DNA from: Paratractidigestivibacter sp003150175
GTDB lineage: Bacteria > Actinomycetota > Coriobacteriia > Coriobacteriales > Atopobiaceae
Length of the DNA stretch: 64,000 nt
Assembly: GCF_964283195.1 (NCBI RefSeq)
Contig: NZ_CAXYLH010000003.1
Reading direction: 5' to 3' (one strand)
Made by a program: the position numbers and the translations under genes. The notes beneath the pieces are model-generated. The model made no database searches. It was not told the DNA's origin and was given only the letters and a program-made list of their open reading frames with translations. Below are positions 51,909 to 58,240 of the stretch, piece by piece (the stretch's first letter is position 1; each line of letters opens with the position of its first letter).

Positions 51909-53081
51909 ATGGGTTACCGTACATTTACATGCCCGATCGCGCGCGACTGCGGCGGCTGCGAGTGGCTAGCCGTCCCCTACACGATTCAGCTGCGCCGCAA
52001 ACAGGCCCAGGTCGAGGAGCTCCTCGGGCCGATGATCTCCGGGGACGCGGGTGAACTCCGAGGCATCGTCGGCATGAAGGGCGAGCCCGTCGCGTATCGC
52101 CACAAAGCGGCGACCCCCTACGCGCACGCCAGCCGCGGCCGAATCGCCTGCGGCTTCTATGCGCGCGGTACCCATCGCATCGTCCGCTGCGACGACTGCC
52201 TGGCCGAGGACCCGCGGGCACGCCATGTGCTCAACGCCGTCGCACGCGTCGCCGCTCGCCAGCACATCCCCGCTTATGACGAGGACAAAGGCACAGGTGT
52301 GCTGCGCCACGCGGTCGTTCGCTGCGGTTACGCGACCGACGATGTGCTTCTTACCGTCGTCACCAACGTCCCCGAGCTGCGCCGGGCCGAGAGGTTCGTC
52401 GCGGCGATTCGCGAAGAAGCCCCCGAGGTCACGAGCATCGTGCAGAACGTGAACACCCGCCGCACGAACGCGATCCTCGGCTTCAGGAACAAGACCCTCT
52501 GGGGCCCGGGCACCATGCGCGACAAGCTGCTGGGCTGCACGTTCGAAATCGGCCCCACGACCTTCTACCAGACGAACCCCGCGCAGACCGAGGAGCTCTA
52601 CCGGCTTGCGATCGAAGGCGCGGGGCTCCGCGGCGGCGAGCGCGTGCTTGACGCCTACTGCGGATGCGGGACCATCGGTATCTGCGCCGCCTCGGCCAAC
52701 GACGCGCAGGTCATCGGCGTTGAGCGTGTGGAAGGGGCGGTTAAGGCGGCACGAAGGAACGCCAGTATGAACGGCCTTGATGAGAAGTGCTCCTTCGTCG
52801 CGGCCGACGCCACCGAGTGGATGGCGCGTGAGGGCCGCGAGCTGAGGTTCGACGTCGTGCTCATGGACCCGCCGCGAGCGGGGTCCACGCCGGAGTTCCT
52901 CGACGGCGTCGCGTCGCTCGCGCCCGCTCGCGTGGTCTACGTAAGCTGCAACATCGAGACCCAGGCCCGCGACCTCGAGTTGATTCGCCGCAACGGCTAC
53001 CGCATCGAGTCCGTGACGCCGGTCGACATGTTCCCTCATACCAAGCACGTCGAGTCCGTCGCCGTGCTCTCGCGCCGGTAG
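51909..53081 (+). CDS. 23S rRNA (uracil-C5)-methyltransferase family protein (RumA/TrmA-like)
   Basis: A 390-residue SAM-dependent RNA methyltransferase. The N-terminus has CPIARDCGGC and a later CDDC, forming the four-cysteine 4Fe-4S site of RlmD/RlmC enzymes. The domain has YRHKAATPYAHA near residue 60 and FYQTNPAQTEELY. It also has VLDAYCGCGTIGI (SAM loop), VLMDPPRAG and VYVSCNIETQARDL, where the catalytic cysteine lies in VSCN. The TRAM domain of full RumA is missing, as in short forms. ATG 51909 has GAAGGGG 6 nt upstream; ATG 51891 with GGAAGG is the alternative. U747 or U1939 methylation is likely but not distinguishable. Confidence 0.9.
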   Translation: MGYRTFTCPIARDCGGCEWLAVPYTIQLRRKQAQVEELLGPMISGDAGELRGIVGMKGEPVAYRHKAATPYAHASRGRIACGFYARGTHRIVRCDDCLAEDPRARHVLNAVARVAARQHIPAYDEDKGTGVLRHAVVRCGYATDDVLLTVVTNVPELRRAERFVAAIREEAPEVTSIVQNVNTRRTNAILGFRNKTLWGPGTMRDKLLGCTFEIGPTTFYQTNPAQTEELYRLAIEGAGLRGGERVLDAYCGCGTIGICAASANDAQVIGVERVEGAVKAARRNASMNGLDEKCSFVAADATEWMAREGRELRFDVVLMDPPRAGSTPEFLDGVASLAPARVVYVSCNIETQARDLELIRRNGYRIESVTPVDMFPHTKHVESVAVLSRR

Positions 53082-53116
53082 GCGGACAAAACCTAGGGAC
53101 GCGCAAAACAAGGGGA

Positions 53117-53156
53117 GGGCACGAGCTTTCCGAAGTTCATCGGGAAGTTCGTGCCC
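53117..53156 (+). terminator. Long hairpin terminator after the RNA methyltransferase gene
   Basis: 16-bp stem (GGGCACGAGCTTTCCG, two G-U pairs) with loop AAGTTCAT. It closely resembles the hairpin at 35865-35912 in the inner stem and loop. Confidence 0.55.
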
Positions 53157-53180
53157 GCCACCATGTTTCTAGCTCACCAG

Positions 53181-53274
53181 GGGTGTCACAGGAAGCTACA
53201 GCCAATGACTGTCACCCAGTGATGCGTGTCCCTAAAAGCTGCATGCAATGACTGTCACCCAGTGTTGGTGGGTT
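53181..53274. repeat. Dispersed GTGACAGTCATTGC repeat, two direct copies (second locus)
   Basis: Read on the minus strand: CCCACCAACACTGGGTGACAG and the 40-nt unit to GGGACACGCATCA, then a second ACTGGGTGACAGTCATTGG copy. The element begins within about 10 bp after the purN stop, as its counterpart does at the tadA end. It lies in the 197-bp gap between purN and the RNA methyltransferase, with the hairpin at 53117. Confidence 0.82.
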
Positions 53275-53278
53275 GGCG

Positions 53279-54010
53279 TTATGCAGGGTCGATGTCAACG
53301 CGGCCGTTGTCGCGCAGGTGGACGCGGCCAGCGGCGAGCCAGCCGATGACCTCAGGGTAGAGCTCATGCTCAATGGCGTGGATGTGGGTCTCGAGCTCGT
53401 CGACGTCCCAGCTCTCCTCCACCGTGAGCGCGCGCTGGGCGATGATGGGGCCGCAGTCATACTTGTCGTCGGCGAAGTGAACCGTCACGCCCGTGACCTT
53501 GACGCCGTAGTCGAACGCGTCCTGGATCGCGTGCGCCCCTTTGAAGCTAGGAAGAAGCGCCGGGTGCAGGTTGACGATCCTGCCCGGGTACGCCTCGAGC
53601 AGGGGCTTGCGGACCATGCGCATGTAGCCTGCCATGATCACGTACTCGCAGCCCGCGTCCTTGAGCGCGGTGGCGATCTTGCGGTCGGCCGCTTCGGCGT
53701 CGGCGGCGTACTCGGACTTCTCCATGACGAGCACGGGCAGGCCCGCGGCCTGCGCCCGCTCGATGCCGCGCACACCCGGGCGGCTCGAGACCACGAGCGC
53801 GACCTCGGCGTTGAGCGAGCCGTTGGCAATGCGGTCGATGATGGCCTGCAGGTTCGTGCCCGAGCCGCTGACGAGCACGCCGATCTTCAGCGGCGCGGTG
53901 CTCGGCGCGGCGGCGGCTGGCGCGCCCTCGCCCGCGGCTTCGCCGTTCTCGCCCTCAAGCTCGTCCTCGACGAGGCGGCAAACCCCGCCCTCGCAGCTCC
54001 AGTGGCTCAT
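53279..54010 (-). CDS. purN: Phosphoribosylglycinamide formyltransferase, with N-terminal extension
   Basis: A 243-residue enzyme that formylates GAR with 10-formyl-THF in purine synthesis. The core starts at LKIGVLVSGSGTNLQAIIDR (about residue 41). The catalytic region is IVNLHPALLPSFKGAHAIQDA with Asn-His, and VHFADDKYDCGPIIAQ carries the third catalytic residue Asp. ATG 54010 overlaps the purM stop by 4 bp (ATGA). The first 40 residues (MSHWSCEGGVCRLVEDELEG, then Glu/Ala) are absent from standard PurN of about 190 residues and include a CxxxxC pair. Last gene of the pur operon, bordering the dispersed repeat. Confidence 0.94.
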   Translation of the reverse strand: MSHWSCEGGVCRLVEDELEGENGEAAGEGAPAAAAPSTAPLKIGVLVSGSGTNLQAIIDRIANGSLNAEVALVVSSRPGVRGIERAQAAGLPVLVMEKSEYAADAEAADRKIATALKDAGCEYVIMAGYMRMVRKPLLEAYPGRIVNLHPALLPSFKGAHAIQDAFDYGVKVTGVTVHFADDKYDCGPIIAQRALTVEESWDVDELETHIHAIEHELYPEVIGWLAAGRVHLRDNGRVDIDPA

Positions 54011-55083
54011 CGGTAGGTCACCTTGCCCTCGCCCGGCACGCACTCGCCCATGACGAACGGCTCGAAGCCTTGCTCGCGCAGACGCCCCTCTACCTCGGCC
54101 TGGTCCTCGGGCGCGCAGATGATGCTCATGCCCACTCCCATGTTGAAGGTCTTGTACGCCTCGTCGGGCGTGAGGCCGGCGGCATCGACCATGTACGGGA
54201 TCACGGGCGGCATCGGCCAGTCGGGGCCGTCCTCGCCGCCGCGGTACACGAGCGCGTCGACGTCGGACGGCAGTGCGCGGTTGAGGTTCTCGGTGATGCC
54301 GCCGCCGGTGATGTGCGCCATCGCGTGGATGGGCGCGCCGGCCTTGAGCGCGGCCACGAGGCCGCCGGCATAGATCGTGGTCGGGCGCAGAACGGCATCG
54401 GCGAGGGACTCGCCGCCGAGCTCGTCGAGCGGCTCGTTCAGCTCCTCGACCGTCTTGCCCTCGATGGCGACCTTGCGCACGAGCGAGTAGCCGTTGGAGT
54501 GGATACCCGAGCTCGGCAGGCCGAGGATGACGTCGCCCGCGTGGACCTTGTCGGGACCGATCATCTTCGGGCGGTCGACCACGCCCACGACGAAGCCCGC
54601 GAGGTCATAGTCGTCCGGGTTCATCACGCCCGGGTGCTCGGCCATCTCGCCGCCGACGAGCGCGCAGCCGGACTTCTTGCAGCCCTCCGCGATGCCTCCC
54701 ACGATCTGCGCGACGTGCTCGGCGCGCAGCTTTCCGATGGCGACGTAGTCCAGGAAGAACAGCGGCTCGGCGCCGATGGGCACGACGTCGTCGACGCACA
54801 TGGCCACGAGGTCCTCGCCCACCGTGTCGTGCCGGTCGAGCAGCTGCGCGATGGCGAGCTTGGTGCCCACGCCATCGGTGCCGGACACGAGCACCGGGTC
54901 CTCCATGTCTTTGAACCCGGCCATCGAGAAGCACGACCCGAACCCGCCGAGGCCGCCGATGACCTCAGGGCGGTTGGTCTCGCGCACGGCGCCCTTGATG
55001 GCGTCGACCGCGCGGGCTCCCTCGTCCACGTCCACGCCGGCGTCGGCGTACGTCATGTGCTTGGTCTGCTGATCGTCGGACAT
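54007..55083 (-). CDS. purM: Phosphoribosylformylglycinamidine cyclo-ligase (AIR synthase)
   Basis: A 358-residue ATP-dependent enzyme that closes the imidazole ring of AIR. Signatures are SGTDGVGTKLAIAQ (about 67-80) and GEDLVAMCVDDVVPIGAEPLFFLDY, the metal-binding acidic run. SGCALVGGEMAEHPGVM, GLPSSGIHSNGYSLVRKV and FNMGVGMSII also fit. AAGGAG precedes ATG 55083, one base after the purF stop. The stop overlaps purN. Length and motifs are normal. Confidence 0.97.
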   Translation of the reverse strand: MSDDQQTKHMTYADAGVDVDEGARAVDAIKGAVRETNRPEVIGGLGGFGSCFSMAGFKDMEDPVLVSGTDGVGTKLAIAQLLDRHDTVGEDLVAMCVDDVVPIGAEPLFFLDYVAIGKLRAEHVAQIVGGIAEGCKKSGCALVGGEMAEHPGVMNPDDYDLAGFVVGVVDRPKMIGPDKVHAGDVILGLPSSGIHSNGYSLVRKVAIEGKTVEELNEPLDELGGESLADAVLRPTTIYAGGLVAALKAGAPIHAMAHITGGGITENLNRALPSDVDALVYRGGEDGPDWPMPPVIPYMVDAAGLTPDEAYKTFNMGVGMSIICAPEDQAEVEGRLREQGFEPFVMGECVPGEGKVTYR

Positions 55084-55084
55084 G

Positions 55085-56626
55085 CTAGTTCTCCTTATCC
55101 GCCATCTCGAGGACGTCCTCGGGATGCATCTTCGAGAGGTCGCTGGCGGCCTCGAGGTTGTTGGGTTTGTAGCCGGGGAGGAACTTCTCCTCGTAGAACG
55201 ACTTCGGGATCTCGACCGGGTAGTTGCCGTCGAAGCAGGCCCTGCAGTAGCCGACCTTGGGCACGCATTCCATCAGGCCCTCGATGGAGAGGAACCCGAC
55301 CGAGTCGGCGCCGATGTGCTCGCGGATCTGCTCGAGCGTCATGTTCGCGGCGATGAGCTGGTCCTGGTCGGCGGTGTCGATGCCGTAGAAGCACGGCCAC
55401 TTGACCATGGGAGAGGCGCTCCTCACGTGGACCTCGGTCGCGCCGGCGTCGCGCAGGAGCTGCACGATCTGGTTCGACGTGGTACCGCGCACGATGGAGT
55501 CGTCCACCATGACCAGGCGCTTTCCGGCCACGACATCGGACAGCGCGTTCAGCTTCAGGCGCACGCCACGCTCGCGGAGCTCCTGGGTAGGCGCGATGAA
55601 GGTGCGCGCGATGTAGCGGTTCTTGATGAGGCCCGTGCCGTACGGGATGCCGGACTCCTTGGCGAAGCCCTCCGCCGCGGGACAGCCCGAGTCGGGCACG
55701 CCGATGACGAGGTCCGCCTCGACCGGGGTCTCGCGAGCGAGCACGCGGCCCATGTTGTGGCGCACCCGGTAGATGGACATGCCGTCCTTGACGGAGTCGG
55801 GACGCGAGAAGTACACGTGCTCGAAGATGCAGTTCGCCTGGCTGCGGGGGCGGCACCCCTGCTGGGAAGAGAACCCGTCGTCCGAGATGCGGATGATCTC
55901 GCCGGGGGCGACCTCGCGCACGTACTCGGCGCCGACGGTGTCGAGGGCACAGGTCTCGCTCGCGACGACCCAGCCCGCGTCGCCGGGAAGCTTGCCCAGG
56001 ACGAGGGGCCGGATGCCGTGCGGGTCGCGGAAGGCGTAGAGCGCGTTGTCGCGCACGAGCACCATCGCGTAGCCGCCCTCGAGCATGCGCATGGTGTGCG
56101 CGATGCCCGTGCGCAGGCTGTGGCCGCGCTGGGTAAAGAAGCCGATGAGCTTGGCCGCGACCTCGGAGTCGGTGTTCGACCGGAAGGGCACGCCCATCTC
56201 GATGAGCTCGTGGCGCAGGCTGTCGAAGTTCACGAGCGTGCCGTTGTGCGCGAGCGCGATGATCACGTCGTTGATCATCGAGAGGTGCGGCTGCGCGGAC
56301 TCCCAGCCCTTCGCGCCCGCGGTGCCGTAGCGGCAGTGGCCGCAGGCGACCTTGCCGGGCATGGCCGCGAGATCGGCGTCGGTAAAGACCTGCGTGACAA
56401 GGCCGAGGTCCTTGCGCACGAGAACCGTCTTGCCGTCGCCGACCGCGATGCCGGACGAGTCCTGGCCGCGATGCTGCAGCGCGTGCAGCGCGAAGTAGGT
56501 CATGCGCGCCACATCGTGGCCGGGAGCCCAGATGCCGAAGACGCCGCACTCCTCATGGAGCTTGTCGTCCTGCTGCCCGGGCTCGGGGCCGTCTAGATGT
56601 TTGAGCTTCTCTGACACGAAGTTCAT
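55085..56626 (-). CDS. purF: Amidophosphoribosyltransferase
   Basis: First committed enzyme of purine synthesis, 513 residues, making phosphoribosylamine from PRPP and glutamine. After a short propeptide the active-site cysteine is Cys27 in HEECGVFGIW, consistent with N-terminal processing. The glutaminase domain has HRGQDSSGIAV and GHCRYGTAG. The PRTase domain has VIGVPDSGCPAAEGFA and the PRPP loop VMVDDSIVRGTTSNQ, with typical CxxxC iron-sulfur type cysteines near the end (VGYCRACFDGNYP). ATG 56626 is favoured; AGAGAGG is only 3-4 nt upstream, and GTG 56617 is possible. It lies between sortase and purM. Confidence 0.96.
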   Translation of the reverse strand: MNFVSEKLKHLDGPEPGQQDDKLHEECGVFGIWAPGHDVARMTYFALHALQHRGQDSSGIAVGDGKTVLVRKDLGLVTQVFTDADLAAMPGKVACGHCRYGTAGAKGWESAQPHLSMINDVIIALAHNGTLVNFDSLRHELIEMGVPFRSNTDSEVAAKLIGFFTQRGHSLRTGIAHTMRMLEGGYAMVLVRDNALYAFRDPHGIRPLVLGKLPGDAGWVVASETCALDTVGAEYVREVAPGEIIRISDDGFSSQQGCRPRSQANCIFEHVYFSRPDSVKDGMSIYRVRHNMGRVLARETPVEADLVIGVPDSGCPAAEGFAKESGIPYGTGLIKNRYIARTFIAPTQELRERGVRLKLNALSDVVAGKRLVMVDDSIVRGTTSNQIVQLLRDAGATEVHVRSASPMVKWPCFYGIDTADQDQLIAANMTLEQIREHIGADSVGFLSIEGLMECVPKVGYCRACFDGNYPVEIPKSFYEEKFLPGYKPNNLEAASDLSKMHPEDVLEMADKEN

Positions 56627-56679
56627 TTCCTCTCTCGAGCGTCGGGGGTGTGCTTCTTGCCGTCGTTGCCCGCCTAGGG

Positions 56680-57675
56680 TCATTGCGCAGATTGGACATC
56701 CTTAGGAGTGCAGACAAGGACCACACGGCCTGTTTCGTTGCCGGTATAGCTGCAGGTACACAGCGAGAGCACGTTGTTCGCCGCTTGGATGCGCGCATCG
56801 GCGTCGGCGGCCTTGGAACTCGCGCGGGCGGCGAGGTCGGACAGATAGCTGTGGAAAGCGTCCGTGGAATCAAAGGTGAACCGGCGGACGTTCTCGTCCT
56901 CGCCGTCCGTCTTGTACGCAAAGAGGGGCGCGAGCTCATAGGTCGCCTGCTCGGTCACGTACCAGACGGTCTTCACCGAGTCGAACATGCCCTGGTTCTC
57001 CATGTCGGCGACGGTCTTGAACATCGCTCCGTTATAGAGGTGGTGGCCGTAGATGATGGACTGCGCGTCGATCATCCCAGGAGACGCGTTCTGGGCGTCA
57101 AGGAAGATCTGGCCGCCGATGGAGTAATTGCCCTCGGCGTCGGTGTGCAGGTAGGCGTCGTTGTCGGCACCCTGGTAGACCGGATAGCTGACGTTCGTGC
57201 CCGGGATCTGGACCCAGGCGACGACCTGCGGGTTCACCGCCTTGAGGGCCTCCCAGTCCACCTGCGGGGGCTCATTGCCGGCGTCGTCGACCTTGGCGTA
57301 GACGGCGAGCTTCTGGTTGATCTCGTCCTGCTTGTGGTACTGGTACTGGTTGTAGGCGTACATGCCGCCAGCCGCCAGGAGCAGGCAAATCCCGACCACG
57401 AGCAGCACGCACGAGATGACCCGCGCGCCGCGGCGCTTCGGGTCGCGGCGGCCCTTGATGTCGTAGGGGTCGGTATCGACGTAGTCCCCCTTGCGGCGAC
57501 GGTCGCGCTTGCTGCCGCGGCCATCGCCTGCGCTCTCCACCACGCTTTTGTAGCCGACAGCCTGCGTCGGCGTGCTCGCGTGGCGGTTTCCCGCCGGGGC
57601 GTGGTAGGACTCGTCCCCTCCGCGCGTGCGGCGCGGGACGGCGGGCTCTTCCTGTTTCCCGAAGTGGGTGGCCAT
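56680..57675 (-). CDS. Class B sortase
   Basis: A 331-residue membrane-anchored transpeptidase. Residues 1-85 are a basic, disordered cytoplasmic part. The membrane helix VISCVLLVVGICLLLAAGGMYAY is at about 86-108. The outer sortase domain has IPGTNVSYPVYQG and SIIYGHHLYNGAMF, with the catalytic His at 211 or 212. Catalytic Cys308 is in CTCSY and Arg317 in GRVVLV. It would attach or polymerise surface proteins bearing an NPQTN-like signal; no substrate gene is nearby. It sits in the purine operon between purE (4 bp upstream) and purF (53 bp downstream), an unusual place. The start 57675 has GAGG about 9 nt upstream. Confidence 0.91.
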   Translation of the reverse strand: MATHFGKQEEPAVPRRTRGGDESYHAPAGNRHASTPTQAVGYKSVVESAGDGRGSKRDRRRKGDYVDTDPYDIKGRRDPKRRGARVISCVLLVVGICLLLAAGGMYAYNQYQYHKQDEINQKLAVYAKVDDAGNEPPQVDWEALKAVNPQVVAWVQIPGTNVSYPVYQGADNDAYLHTDAEGNYSIGGQIFLDAQNASPGMIDAQSIIYGHHLYNGAMFKTVADMENQGMFDSVKTVWYVTEQATYELAPLFAYKTDGEDENVRRFTFDSTDAFHSYLSDLAARASSKAADADARIQAANNVLSLCTCSYTGNETGRVVLVCTPKDVQSAQ

Positions 57676-57679
57676 GGCC

Positions 57680-58150
57680 CTAAGCCTCGGCCATCTTCTG
57701 CTTCAGGTCCTCGATCGCCTGGCGATACTCGGGCATCGTCGCGCCGAGGATCTGGGTAGCGTAGATAGCCGCGTTCTTGGCGCCGTTGATGGCGACGCAG
57801 GCCACTGGGACGCCAGAGGGCATCTGCACCATGGAAAGAAGGGAGTCCATGCCTCCGAGGTCGGAGGTCTTCATGGGCACGCCGACGATCGGCAGCGGGG
57901 TGTACGCCGCGACGACGCCGCCCAGGTGCGCGGCCTTGCCGGCGGCGGCGATGATGACCTTGAGTCCGCGGTCGGCAGCGGTCTGGGCCCACTCGTGGAC
58001 CTTCGCGGGGTTGCGGTGTGCGCTGGCGATGACGAGCTCATAGGGTACCCCGAGCTCATCGAGCTCCGCCGTGCAGGCCTCCATGGTGGGCATATCGGAC
58101 TTGGAGCCCATGATGATCCCGACGAGCGGCTTCTCTGCGGTCTGTGCCAA
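57680..58150 (-). CDS. purE: N5-carboxyaminoimidazole ribonucleotide mutase (PurE, class I)
   Basis: A 156-residue octameric enzyme that converts N5-CAIR to CAIR. PLVGIIMGSKSDMPTMEACT starts the fold, with SAHRNPAKVHEWA (catalytic His) and AAAGKAAHLGGVVAA. VGVPMKTSDLGGMDSLLSM and AINGAKNAAIYA complete the active site. TTG 58150 is chosen because GAGGAGG lies 8 nt upstream. ATG 58180 lacks a ribosome site but follows a -10 box closely, so leaderless start there is possible. First gene of the purE-sortase-purF-purM-purN operon. Confidence 0.93.
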   Translation of the reverse strand: MAQTAEKPLVGIIMGSKSDMPTMEACTAELDELGVPYELVIASAHRNPAKVHEWAQTAADRGLKVIIAAAGKAAHLGGVVAAYTPLPIVGVPMKTSDLGGMDSLLSMVQMPSGVPVACVAINGAKNAAIYATQILGATMPEYRQAIEDLKQKMAEA

Positions 58151-58190
58151 AGGAACAACCTCCTCAAGACTGCACTGCATAGGAGCTTTT

Positions 58191-58196
58191 AGTATA
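58191..58196 (-). promoter_or_regulatory. -10 box (TATACT) of the pur operon
   Basis: Minus-strand TATACT 10 nt before ATG 58180 and about 40 nt before the preferred TTG 58150. No purine riboswitch-like pairing was seen in the short leader. Confidence 0.5.
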
Positions 58197-58240
58197 GCCG
58201 CCAAACCAAGGAGCGCGTGCGTTCGATGACGACCTTGCGC

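Noticed and set aside
54070..55356. 428-codon plus-strand frame over purM
   Set aside because: Shadow of purM/purF; no domain, and composition typical of antisense GC-rich DNA.
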